A stretch of 64,000 bases of DNA from Haloterrigena gelatinilytica (GTDB lineage Archaea; Halobacteriota; Halobacteria; Halobacteriales; Natrialbaceae), in the NCBI RefSeq assembly GCF_013342145.1, contig NZ_JABUQZ010000001.1, positions 1,364,001-1,428,000 on the forward strand, in the 5' to 3' direction. A program made the translations under genes and the position numbers. The notes beneath the pieces are model-generated. The model worked only from the letters and a program-made list of their open reading frames with translations, did not search any database and had not been told where the DNA came from. Of the stretch, positions 16,844-24,969 are shown piece after piece (within the stretch, counting starts at the first letter, position 1; every line of letters begins with the position of its first letter).

Positions 16844-17970
16844 ACCGAATGCACCTCCCGGCGGGTCAGCAGGAACAGGAAGAAGGGCGCGCCGAGCGCG
16901 GCCGTGATGATGCCCACGGGAACGATCGGCGTGTCGATCGCGGGGCCGACGGGCAGCGGAAGCGTTCCGAGCCGCGCGATCGTGTCGGTCGCGACCAGAA
17001 ACGACGCGCCGGCGAGGGCGCTGGTGGGCAACAGAATCCGGTGGTCGGGACCGACGAGCAGCCGCATGATGTGGGGCACGACGAGGCCGACGAAGCCGAT
17101 GACGCCGGCGACGGCGACGCCGGCCGCGGTGACGAGACTCGCGAGCGCGAGCAGGAGGAGTTTGGTCCGCTCGACGTCGACGCCGAGGTGGTGAGCGTCC
17201 TCCTCGCCCAGCAGGAGGACGTTCAGGTCCCGGGCGTAGGCCAGCAAGATCGTCACGCCGACGACCGTCACCGGGAGCGCGAACTTCACGTCGCCCCACG
17301 TGCTGTTGCTGAGGTGTCCCATCATCCAGACGACGGCCTGGCGGAGGTCGTCGCCGCTGTGGACGAGCATGTACGAGATCATCGCGCCGAGAAACGCCTG
17401 GACGGCGACGCCGGCCAACAGGAGCGTCGCGACCGGCGTCCGGCCGCCCTCGGTCGCGATCGCGTAGACGAGAAACGCCGTCCCCAGCGCGCCGACGAAC
17501 GCCGAGAGGTGGAGGCTCCCGAACGGGACCAGCGCCGGGAACGCGATCGCCGCGACCGCGCCCGCCGCGGCCCCCGACGAGACGCCGATGATCGACGGAT
17601 CGGCCAGCGGATTTCTGAAAAAGCCCTGCATCACCGTTCCCGCGGTCGAAAGCGAGATCCCGACCGTGGCGGCGAGGACGATTCGAGGCAGCCGAATGTC
17701 CGCGACGATGATCTGGTGGGACGACCGCACGTCGAACGAGAAGAGCGGCGCGTACTCGAGGCCGGGGACCGGAACCCCGATGCCGAGTCCGGGGATCGTC
17801 GCGCTCTCGACCGCGAGTCCGACGGGAACGGCGATCGCGTTGAGGACGGCCATCGCGACCGTCGTCGGCTCGATCCGGACCGAACCGAGCGCGGCGCTGG
17901 CGACGACGACGGTCGCCAGCAGCGCGATCAAGCCGGTCGACCACGCGACGACGCGGCCTCGCTGGTACAT
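16840..17970 (-). CDS. btuC: BtuC/FecCD-family ABC permease
   Basis: A 376-residue permease with about ten helices. Family landmarks are [40 protein letters not shown] and [19 protein letters not shown], all standard in BtuC-type type-II importers. The ATG at 17970 is preferred over a TTG three codons upstream. The gene is translated together with btuD and is divergent from the binding-protein gene btuF, with 60 bp between starts, so all three parts of the importer are present. Confidence 0.92.
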   Translation of the reverse strand: MYQRGRVVAWSTGLIALLATVVVASAALGSVRIEPTTVAMAVLNAIAVPVGLAVESATIPGLGIGVPVPGLEYAPLFSFDVRSSHQIIVADIRLPRIVLAATVGISLSTAGTVMQGFFRNPLADPSIIGVSSGAAAGAVAAIAFPALVPFGSLHLSAFVGALGTAFLVYAIATEGGRTPVATLLLAGVAVQAFLGAMISYMLVHSGDDLRQAVVWMMGHLSNSTWGDVKFALPVTVVGVTILLAYARDLNVLLLGEEDAHHLGVDVERTKLLLLALASLVTAAGVAVAGVIGFVGLVVPHIMRLLVGPDHRILLPTSALAGASFLVATDTIARLGTLPLPVGPAIDTPIVPVGIITAALGAPFFLFLLTRREVHSV

Positions 17971-17976
17971 GGGTCT

Positions 17977-17988
17977 CAACCACGGTTG
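17977..17988. promoter_or_regulatory. Inverted repeat in the btuC/btuF divergent promoter
   Basis: CAACC and GGTTG arms separated by 2 bp, immediately before the btuC start. The intergenic space is only 60 bp and must hold both promoters. It may be an operator for coordinated control, although the short arms make chance possible. Confidence 0.3.
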
Positions 17989-18030
17989 GTTTAGGCAAAT
18001 ATTTGTTGAAGTACCCCCAGAACTCGAGGT

Positions 18031-19104
18031 ATGCGAACTGTATTATCCGTTTTCGTTGTGATGCTCGTTGCTACTGCAGCGTTCGCCCCGGCCGCAGTTG
18101 CCGGGAGCAGCGCCACCGCCGTCGGCACGGACGGTACGTCGGCACAACAGGACGCCGACCTCGACTGTGAGTACCCGATCGAACTCACCGACGCGACCGG
18201 CGAAACAGTCACGATAGACGAACCGCCCGAAGAGATCGTCGCGTTACAGCCCAGCGACGCCCAGACGACCTACGCGATCGGCGCCGAAGACAAGGTCGTC
18301 GGGATGCCGATCAGCCAGTACACGGACTACCTCGAGGTCGAGGACCACGCGACCGATATCAGCGAAGACGACGGATCGAGCGTCGACACCGAGCAAGTGA
18401 TCGACCTCGAGCCGGACGTGGTGATCGCGGCCAACACGGCGCTGTATCAGGAGGGTCTGATCGAGCAGCTCCGCGACGAAGCGGGCCTGACCGTCTACGT
18501 CGTCGACGAGGCGACGTCGATCGACGACGTCTACGACAACGTCGCCGTGACCGGACAGCTCGCCGGCGAATGTGAGGGTGCGAACGACACGATCGAGGAG
18601 ATGGCGGAGCGCCTCGACGATGTCGAGCCGGACGCCGACGAGTCGCCGACCGCGTACTACGCGATGGGCGACGACGGGACCACGGCCGGTCCGGGAACGT
18701 TCAACCACGACGTGCTGGAAGCCGCCGGACTCGAGAACATCGCCGAGGAGGCCGGCGTCGAGGGCTGGGGCGAGATCGATCCCGAGTCGGTCGTCGACGC
18801 GGATCCGGATCTAATCGTCTACCCGGACTACCAGGACGAACCGCCCGTTCCCGACGCCGTCGAGTCGACGACGGCGTATCAGAACGGGAACACCGTCGCG
18901 GTCAACGACAACTTCATGAACCAGCCCGGGCCGATGATCGTCGAGACGGTCGAAACCCTCGCGCAGGCCGCCGAAGAACAGGCGGCAGAAGAGGAGGACG
19001 AGACGAGCGCTGACGGTGAGGAGGACACGATCCCCGGCTTCGGGGCTCCCGTCGCGGTCGCCGCGGCGCTCGCCGGCGTCGGCATCCTCGCGCGTCGTCG
19101 ATAA
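18031..19104 (+). CDS. btuF: Cobalamin-type ABC transporter substrate-binding protein, PGF-CTERM
   Basis: A 357-residue exported binding protein. An N-terminal Sec signal (about residues 1-24) precedes a BtuF-type helical-backbone domain ([55 protein letters not shown]). The C-terminus, after an acidic linker, is [17 protein letters not shown] followed by RRR, a PGF-CTERM signal for archaeosortase-dependent cleavage and lipid attachment. The protein would therefore be anchored at its C-terminus instead of by an N-terminal lipobox. It delivers substrate to the divergent btuCD products. Confidence 0.92.
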   Translation: MRTVLSVFVVMLVATAAFAPAAVAGSSATAVGTDGTSAQQDADLDCEYPIELTDATGETVTIDEPPEEIVALQPSDAQTTYAIGAEDKVVGMPISQYTDYLEVEDHATDISEDDGSSVDTEQVIDLEPDVVIAANTALYQEGLIEQLRDEAGLTVYVVDEATSIDDVYDNVAVTGQLAGECEGANDTIEEMAERLDDVEPDADESPTAYYAMGDDGTTAGPGTFNHDVLEAAGLENIAEEAGVEGWGEIDPESVVDADPDLIVYPDYQDEPPVPDAVESTTAYQNGNTVAVNDNFMNQPGPMIVETVETLAQAAEEQAAEEEDETSADGEEDTIPGFGAPVAVAAALAGVGILARRR

Positions 19105-19179
19105 CCGCCGAACCGCAACCGCCGTCCCCGGCGCCCCGTTTTGAAAAGCATTTACCCGTCGGACTGCCGAGATGAGTGT

Positions 19180-19461
19180 ATGGTCGAAAACGTCATCTGG
19201 CCCGCCTATCTCGACGCGAACCGAACCCGCTCGGAGGGACGGCGCGTCTCGCAGGACCTCGCGGTCGAAGAGCCGTCGGTCGACGAAATCGCGAAAGCCG
19301 TCCAGCAGATCGGCTACGACGCCACGATCGAGCGGGACAAGGCCTACTCTCGAGAGCACTGGGCCGACCGCGGCCGGGTCGTCGTCCGCGGCGCCGACGA
19401 CTCGACGAAAAACGACCTCGTTCAAGCCGTCGCGGCGTACGTCGTCGCGATGCGCGACTGA
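19180..19461 (+). CDS. srp19: Signal recognition particle subunit SRP19
   Basis: A 93-residue protein opening [20 protein letters not shown], the conserved SRP19 start, followed by the RNA-contact helix-loop ([19 protein letters not shown]) and [15 protein letters not shown]. It binds SRP RNA helices 6 and 8 and prepares the SRP54 site for membrane targeting. The ATG at 19180 is chosen on homology. It is followed by gar1 after 1 bp, so the two form an operon. Confidence 0.95.
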   Translation: MVENVIWPAYLDANRTRSEGRRVSQDLAVEEPSVDEIAKAVQQIGYDATIERDKAYSREHWADRGRVVVRGADDSTKNDLVQAVAAYVVAMRD

Positions 19462-19462
19462 C

Positions 19463-19717
19463 GTGCGCCGGATCGGCTCCGTCGTCCGCACCGCACAGGG
19501 ACTGGCCGTCCTGCGGGCGGAGGACACCGACGACGGATCGAACGACGGCGATCGCTTCCGCGACGAGATCGGAACGTCGGTTCTCGACGACTCCCTCGAG
19601 TCGGTCGGTCGCGTCGTCGACGTCTTCGGTCCGGTCGACCGCCCGTATCTCGCGGTGACGCCGGACGACGACGTCCACCTGCCGTCGCTCGTCGGGTCGA
19701 CGCTGTACGCGCGGTAA
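19463..19717 (+). CDS. gar1: H/ACA ribonucleoprotein subunit Gar1
   Basis: An 84-residue protein with a GTG start 1 bp after the srp19 stop. It is a small beta-barrel of the Gar1 type: RIGSVVRTAQGLAVLRA for the first strands, SLESVGRVVDVFGPVDRPYL for the conserved core (V-G-x-V-x-D-V-F-G-P-V) and an ending LVGSTLYAR. Gar1 joins Cbf5, Nop10 and L7Ae in guide-RNA-directed pseudouridylation. Coupling to srp19 is seen in other haloarchaea. The gene is short and the start is non-ATG, so automated calling may miss it. Confidence 0.9.
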   Translation: MRRIGSVVRTAQGLAVLRAEDTDDGSNDGDRFRDEIGTSVLDDSLESVGRVVDVFGPVDRPYLAVTPDDDVHLPSLVGSTLYAR

Positions 19718-19811
19718 CGCTACCCCCGTCTCGGCCCCGAGCCGTCGATTCTTCGAGCCGCCTCGAGGGGAGAGGAAAACACCCATAGGAGGCGGGTGCG
19801 AACCGCGGGCT

Positions 19812-20900
19812 ATGAACGATCGGACGCGAGTCCTTCTCGCCGTCGGATTGACGGTCGCGCTCTTTCTGAGCGTCCAACTCGGCGCGCTGGCGCTGGTCGA
19901 ACCCTTCTACGAGGGCGGCCACCAGTCCGTCGAGAACCCCGACGATCCGACCAACAGTCTCGTCTACTTCGGTATCATTCTCGTCGCGACCGCGCTCATG
20001 CTCGTCACCATCAAGTACGACGTCGAGTGGCTCATCAAGGCCATGATCATCGGCGTCAGCGTGATGATCTCGTGGTACGTCTTCGCCGAACTCGTCCCGT
20101 CCGTGGTCACCGTGGGCTCGGTCAACGTCGTCGCCGCGGCCGCCGCCGTGGCCGTCGGCGGCGCCCTCCTGCTCTATCCCGAGTGGTACGTCATCGACAT
20201 CACGGGCGTCGTGATGGGCGCCGGCGCGGCCGCCCTGTTCGGCATCAGCTTCGGGCTCCTGCCCGCGCTGCTGTTGCTGACCGTCCTCGCGGTCTACGAC
20301 GCGATCAGCGTCTACGGCACCGAGCACATGCTGGACCTCGCCGAGGGCGTGATGGCGCTCAAGATCCCCGTCGTCCTCGTCGTCCCGACGACGCTCTCCT
20401 TTTCCTACCTCGACCCCGAGAGCACCGAGGGCGTCGTCGACGGCCACGAAGAGACCGACGCTGGAAGTGATACCGGCGACCCGAGCAGCGTCGACGACTC
20501 GAGTCCGACCGCCGCCTCGAGCACCGACGGCGGGCCGCGTCCGGACGACACAGCGGCGGCGGACGAGACCGACGCCGACCCGGCGGCCGACGGGGACGAC
20601 GCCCTCGAGCGCGACGCCCTCTTCATCGGGCTCGGCGACGCCGTCATTCCGACGGTCCTCGTCGCGAGCGCGGCGTACTTCCTCGAGGTCGGGACGCTCG
20701 ACGTCCCCGTAATCGCGTTGAACGTTCCGGCGCTGGGCGCGCTGCTCGGCACGATCGCCGGCCTGCTCGTGCTCATGTACATGGTCCTCAAGGGCCGACC
20801 CCACGCGGGACTGCCGCTGCTCAACGGCGGTGCGATCGCCGGCTACCTCGTCGGCGCGCTCGCGAGCGGGCTCTCGCTGGCGGCGGCGCTGGGACTCTGA
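19812..20900 (+). CDS. Presenilin/signal-peptide-peptidase-like intramembrane aspartyl protease
   Basis: A 362-residue protein with about nine helices. The first catalytic motif is Tyr162-Asp163 in LAVYDAISVY; the second is GLGD at 273-276 (Asp276). The third element, normally PAL, reads PLL in LPLLNGG (334-340). An acidic, Ser/Thr-rich cytoplasmic loop of about 65 residues (203-266) separates helices 6 and 7. It would cleave membrane-embedded substrates such as signal-peptide remnants. It is a single gene, followed at distance by a convergent lipoprotein gene. Confidence 0.88.
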   Translation: MNDRTRVLLAVGLTVALFLSVQLGALALVEPFYEGGHQSVENPDDPTNSLVYFGIILVATALMLVTIKYDVEWLIKAMIIGVSVMISWYVFAELVPSVVTVGSVNVVAAAAAVAVGGALLLYPEWYVIDITGVVMGAGAAALFGISFGLLPALLLLTVLAVYDAISVYGTEHMLDLAEGVMALKIPVVLVVPTTLSFSYLDPESTEGVVDGHEETDAGSDTGDPSSVDDSSPTAASSTDGGPRPDDTAAADETDADPAADGDDALERDALFIGLGDAVIPTVLVASAAYFLEVGTLDVPVIALNVPALGALLGTIAGLLVLMYMVLKGRPHAGLPLLNGGAIAGYLVGALASGLSLAAALGL

Positions 20901-20999
20901 TCGCGTCGACGGGAGCGCCGGTCACGAGGCTTCTATTCCGCGGAAAAACGAATCGCGCTGAATCGCATCGTCGCGGATCGATTACGTGGTCCGCTCGAG

Positions 21000-21701
21000 T
21001 TACTCGTCGCCGTCCTCGAGTTCGACGTCCACGTCGTCGCCGTGCTGGATCCCGGCGGTCATGGTATCGGCGCGATCCTGCTCGGACTCCATCGGAACGT
21101 TCTCGTCGTCGGGATAGACGGCGACGACGACGACGTGATCGCCGCCGTGTTCGGCCCGGGCGACGTCGACGTAGACGTCGACTTCGGTTTCGCCCTGCAG
21201 CGTCGCCGCCCCCTCCCACGTGTCGAACCGCACCGCCGCGTCGAGGCCGTCGATCTCGTCTTTGGTGATGGCCCGGCCGCCGATATTGTCGCCGACCTCG
21301 AGGCCCTCGTACTGTCCCTGCAGGTAGTCGACGAGTTCGGCCTTGGACATCTCCCCGACGGGATTGAACTCCTCGCCGGCGACGGAGACCTGCGGCGTCG
21401 AGACGAGCGCGAAGACGCCCGCTTTCGTGTCGGAGCCGAAGGCGTCAAGGGGCAGTTCGATCGTCCGCGTGTACTCGGTGATGTAGTTCGTGACTTCGAC
21501 CGACTCGCCGGCGAACTCGCGCTCTTCGACGAGTTCCTCGGTTCCCTGGTACTCGTAGCCGGCCTCCCCGGCCGCGTCCTCGCTGACGCGGATCGGCGAG
21601 GCTTCGAACGTCGTGGCGTCGTCGATGAGATCGCTGAGACAGCCCGCTGAGACGCCGACGGCGCCGGCGGCGGCCGCGGCAACGAATCGTCGTCGATTCA
21701 T
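21000..21701 (-). CDS. DUF6517-type Tat lipoprotein
   Basis: A 233-residue protein. The Tat signal MNRRRFVAAAAAGAVGVSAG ends in a lipobox cysteine (SAGC at about residue 21), so the mature protein is probably lipid-anchored outside the membrane. The mature part matches the haloarchaeal DUF6517 pattern (FEASPIRVSEDAAGEAGYEY, then LVSTPQVSVAGEEFNPVGEM). Function unknown. The ATG at 21701 is chosen because it places the twin Arg correctly; an upstream start would bury it. Confidence 0.82.
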   Translation of the reverse strand: MNRRRFVAAAAAGAVGVSAGCLSDLIDDATTFEASPIRVSEDAAGEAGYEYQGTEELVEEREFAGESVEVTNYITEYTRTIELPLDAFGSDTKAGVFALVSTPQVSVAGEEFNPVGEMSKAELVDYLQGQYEGLEVGDNIGGRAITKDEIDGLDAAVRFDTWEGAATLQGETEVDVYVDVARAEHGGDHVVVVAVYPDDENVPMESEQDRADTMTAGIQHGDDVDVELEDGDE

Positions 21702-21757
21702 ACTATTCTGGTCGACCGTACTCTGAAGCATAAATTTCGTGGTCTTCGTCACGTCGT

Positions 21758-21781
21758 GGAACGGGAACGGGAACGGGAACG
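21758..21781. repeat. Hexamer tandem repeat (GGAACG)x4
   Basis: Four exact GGAACG units in the space between cysS and the DUF6517 gene. They lie upstream of the lipoprotein gene start by about 57 bp. Possible length-variable spacer. Confidence 0.9.
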
Positions 21782-21830
21782 ACGGACGCCGGCGTCGGCA
21801 TCGACGGTTCGCAGGGTGTCCGGCCGACCG

Positions 21831-23324
21831 TTACTCGCCGGAGGGGAGCCGATAGGTCGCGCCGTCGTCGGTGTCCTGGACCTCGATACCAAGCGCCTGC
21901 AGTTCGTCGCGCAGGTCGTCGGCGCGCTCGTAGTTGCCCGCCTCGCGTTCGCGCTCGCGGACCTCGAGGACGAGGTCGACGACGTCGCCCGCGAGGTCGG
22001 CCGTCCCGGTCGTCTCGCCGGCGAAGGAAAGCCCGAGCACGTCGCCGAGTTCCTCGAGGGCGTCGACGGCGTCCCGGAGGCCCCGATAGTCGTACTCCGC
22101 GCGGTCCTCGAGGTGGGCGTTGATCGCCGTCGCGATCTCGAGCAACGCGGACTGGGCCTCGCGCGTGTTGAAGTCGTCGTTCATCGCCGCGACGAACGCG
22201 TCGCGGGCCGTCTCGATCTCCTCGCGGAACGACGCGTCCTCGACTTTCGTCCGCGCGTCGGGGGAGTCGACCGCCTCGACCGCGGCCTCGTAGGCGCGCT
22301 CGAGGCGGTCCCAGCGTTCCTCGGCCTCGGCGATCGTCTCGTCGGAGTAGAGCTGTTTGCTGTTGTACGAGCCCGCGGTCAGGAACGTCCGCAGGACGTT
22401 CGTTCCCCACCGGTCGACCGCGTCGTCGACGGTGACGAAGTTCCCCAGACTCGAGGACATCTTCTCGTCGTCCATCTGGAACAGCTCGCAGTGGAGCCAG
22501 TAGTTCGCGAACGCCTGGCCGGTCGCGGCCTCGGACTGGGCGACCTCGTTCTCGTGGTGGGGGAAGACGAGGTCCCGTCCCCCGACGTGGATGTCCAGCG
22601 TCTCGTCTAAGTGGGTCATGCTCATCGCCGAGCACTCGATGTGCCAGCCGGGTCGGCCCTCGCCCCACGGCGACTCCCAGGTCTCGCCCGCGGGCGGGTC
22701 GGCGCCGTGCTCGACGCCCTCGTGGCGGTGTTCTTCGACCGCGCTCTCGTCGACGGCGCCGGCCTTCCAGAGCGCGAAGTCCGCCGGGTGGCGCTTCTCC
22801 GAGCGCTCGTCCGGATCGCCCTGGGACTCGATCTCGTCGAGTTCCTGGTTCGAGAGCTTGCCGTACTCCTCGAAGCTCGTCACGTCGAAGTAGACCGAGC
22901 CGTTGGACTCGTAGGCGTAGCCCTCCTCGACCAAGGTCTCGACGAGGTCGATGATCTCGGGAATGTGCTCGGAGACGCGGGGGTAGACCTCGGCCCGCAG
23001 GAGGTTCAGCGATCGCATGTCCGCGAGGGTGCGCTCGATGTAGGTCTCGGCGACGCCGAGTTCGTCCTCGCCCAGCTCGTCCTCGCCGACGCGGGCGACG
23101 ATCTTCTCGTTGATGTCGGTGAAGTTCTCGACGTGACGCACGTCGTAGCCGAGGTACTCGAGCCAGCGGTGCATGACGTCGACGTGGACCCACGACCGCG
23201 CGTGGCCCAGGTGGGGCGGGTCGGAGACCGTCAGGCCACAGTAGTACAGCAGGACGCTCTCGGGATCCCGTGGCTCGAACGGCTCCTTCTCGCCCGTCAA
23301 CGTGTTCGTCACGTGCAGGGTCAT
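21831..23324 (-). CDS. cysS: Cysteinyl-tRNA synthetase
   Basis: A 497-residue class I synthetase. The HIGH motif is PHLGHARSWVH and the KMSKS motif is DEKMSSSLGN. Zinc-ligand positions are visible as YYCGLTVSDP, WHIECSAMS and HHENEVAQSE. The C-terminal DALR-like anticodon region is shorter, ending EVQDTDDGATYRLPSGE. It charges tRNA(Cys). The ATG at 23324 gives the typical start MTLHVTNTLTGEKEPFEP. Confidence 0.96.
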   Translation of the reverse strand: MTLHVTNTLTGEKEPFEPRDPESVLLYYCGLTVSDPPHLGHARSWVHVDVMHRWLEYLGYDVRHVENFTDINEKIVARVGEDELGEDELGVAETYIERTLADMRSLNLLRAEVYPRVSEHIPEIIDLVETLVEEGYAYESNGSVYFDVTSFEEYGKLSNQELDEIESQGDPDERSEKRHPADFALWKAGAVDESAVEEHRHEGVEHGADPPAGETWESPWGEGRPGWHIECSAMSMTHLDETLDIHVGGRDLVFPHHENEVAQSEAATGQAFANYWLHCELFQMDDEKMSSSLGNFVTVDDAVDRWGTNVLRTFLTAGSYNSKQLYSDETIAEAEERWDRLERAYEAAVEAVDSPDARTKVEDASFREEIETARDAFVAAMNDDFNTREAQSALLEIATAINAHLEDRAEYDYRGLRDAVDALEELGDVLGLSFAGETTGTADLAGDVVDLVLEVREREREAGNYERADDLRDELQALGIEVQDTDDGATYRLPSGE

Positions 23325-23453
23325 TAGCGACACTTCCCCCGGCCGGAAGTTAAACCGTGTCATCTACACACGGCGGAGCTAGGGCCGCGACGCGGGGTCT
23401 GCCTCGCGTCCACCCTCGAAGCCGACTACCCTCCCGGCCGATCGATCACCGGA

Positions 23454-24020
23454 CTACCGTTCGCTCGAGGCCGCCGCCGGAACGCGCTCGAGGGCGTCCT
23501 CGATCGTTCGCAGCGCCATCGCGCCGTCACGGCGGTCGACGACGACGACCAGCGAGCCGTCGCCGACGGCGGCCGCGACGGGTTCGGTGTCATCGATCGA
23601 GAGCGCTTGGAGCGCCGTCGCGAGGGCCCGCGAGTCGACGGCCCCCGTCGCGACGATTGCGGTCAGACTCCCGTCTCCGTTCCGCGGACCGAACGTCGTG
23701 CCGCCGACCGTCAGCAGCCCCGGTTCGGAGTCGCCGTCGTCCGTCCCAGTCGCTTCGCCGTCGCCCCGTTCGCCGCGCCCGCTCCCGTCGTCGAGAGCGG
23801 CGATTCCGCTCTGCATCCGAACTCTGGCGTCCCTTGAGCCCGTGTCGTACGCCGGCAACTCCTCGGCGTAGCGGCGCAGCGCCGTCGCCACCGCGTCGGT
23901 CCCCTCGTCGACGTCCAGATACCGGGCGGCGGCGGTGTAGTTGACGACGCCTGCCCGTAACGCGGCCCGGAGGAACGGCCGTCGATCGACCGCCCGGCGC
24001 GTCTCGGCTGCCAGTGACAT
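23454..24020 (-). CDS. Haloarchaeal protein of unknown function (DUF7523-like)
   Basis: A 188-residue soluble protein starting MSLAAETRRAVDRRPFLRAA. The first about 60 residues are a small helical domain (ALRAGVVNYTAAARYLDVDE) resembling regulator-type N-termini. A Gly/Asp linker follows, and the last 90 residues (SLTAIVATGAVDSRALATAL...SLVVVVDRRDGAMALRTIE) show two beta-alpha-beta units that look ACT-like. Ligand and function are unknown. The gene lies upstream of cysS on the same strand and is divergent from the BolA gene. Confidence 0.65.
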   Translation of the reverse strand: MSLAAETRRAVDRRPFLRAALRAGVVNYTAAARYLDVDEGTDAVATALRRYAEELPAYDTGSRDARVRMQSGIAALDDGSGRGERGDGEATGTDDGDSEPGLLTVGGTTFGPRNGDGSLTAIVATGAVDSRALATALQALSIDDTEPVAAAVGDGSLVVVVDRRDGAMALRTIEDALERVPAAASSER

Positions 24021-24152
24021 ACCACCGACAGCGGGTGGAGCGGGTATAAAACAGGGGGTCACACGCCCGTTCGAAGCGCCGCGGGCGTCCGTTCCCGTCG
24101 GGGACGAGCGCGGACCGCCGTGTTTTTGCCTCGAGCGCCCGTCGTTTCGACC

Positions 24153-24407
24153 ATGCAACCGGCAGACGTCGAGGAACTCATCGAATCGAACCTCGAGGAC
24201 GCGGAGGCGGAGGTCACGCACGCGCGAGACGAACACGACGACGACCACCTCGCGGCGACGGTCGTTTCGCCCGCGTTCGAGGGCCAGCCGCTGGTCCAGC
24301 AACACCAGCAGGTCTACGACGCCCTCGACGGCCACATGACGACGGACATCCACGCCCTCGAGCTGTCGACCTACACACCCGAGGAATACGAGGAGTACGA
24401 GGGCTAA
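24153..24407 (+). CDS. BolA-family protein
   Basis: An 84-residue protein with the BolA fold pattern: an N-terminal helix (ADVEELIESNLEDAEAEV), the strands (HLAATVVSPAFEGQPLVQQH) and the conserved QHQQVYDALDGHM with the His expected to take part in Fe-S cluster binding with monothiol glutaredoxins. The function in archaea is unproven; iron-sulfur handling is the family expectation. It is the first gene before the PH-domain gene cluster, 95 bp upstream and in the same direction. Confidence 0.85.
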   Translation: MQPADVEELIESNLEDAEAEVTHARDEHDDDHLAATVVSPAFEGQPLVQQHQQVYDALDGHMTTDIHALELSTYTPEEYEEYEG

Positions 24408-24502
24408 CGACGGGTTACCATGGCTGGCGCTCTCCCGACCGTCGGCCGCGCCGTCGAACCGCCGAACCCCAGTTTTATCCGCCGTTCCTGAAAGATACCC
24501 GT

Positions 24503-24964
24503 ATGGAATCGCTTCACCCCCGCGTTCGACTCCTCTGGATCGCCCAGGGGGCGCTCGCGGCGATCGCGCTCGGCGTCGGACTCGCGGCCGTCGACCGGTG
24601 GGTCGTCGACGTTCCGACGATCGCCCTCGGCGTCGTCGTCGCGTTCGGCGTCGTCCTCGGCGTCGCCTACGCCGTCCGGCGCTACGGCGTCTGGCGGTTC
24701 GAGATCGAGTCGGACGCGCTCTACCTCGAACGGGGCGTCGTCACCTTCGTCGAGACCGCGGTCCCGTTCGTCCGGGTCCAGCACGTCGACACGCAGTTCG
24801 GCCCCGTCGAACGCGTCTTCGGCCTCTCGAGCGTGGTCGTCTACACCGCGGGCTCGCGGAACGCCGACGTTCGCATTCCGGGGCTGACCCCGGAGCGCGC
24901 CGAGAAGATCCAGGATACGCTCCGCCAACTGGCCACCGAGAGCGACGCCACCGACGCCGTCTGA
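24503..24964 (+). CDS. PH domain-containing membrane protein, YdbS type (copy 1)
   Basis: A 153-residue protein with two N-terminal membrane helices (residues about 12-60) and one bacterial-type PH (bPH2) domain: FEIESDALYLERGVVTFVET, VPFVRVQHVDTQFGPVERVF, LSSVVVYTAGSRNADVRIPG. It is the small partner of the three-domain protein encoded 5 bp downstream. In Bacillus the YdbS/YdbT pair has been linked to resistance to secreted antimicrobials; in archaea nothing is established. It is nearly identical in layout to the copy at 26756-27217. Confidence 0.88.
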   Translation: MESLHPRVRLLWIAQGALAAIALGVGLAAVDRWVVDVPTIALGVVVAFGVVLGVAYAVRRYGVWRFEIESDALYLERGVVTFVETAVPFVRVQHVDTQFGPVERVFGLSSVVVYTAGSRNADVRIPGLTPERAEKIQDTLRQLATESDATDAV

Positions 24965-24969
24965 CCGCG

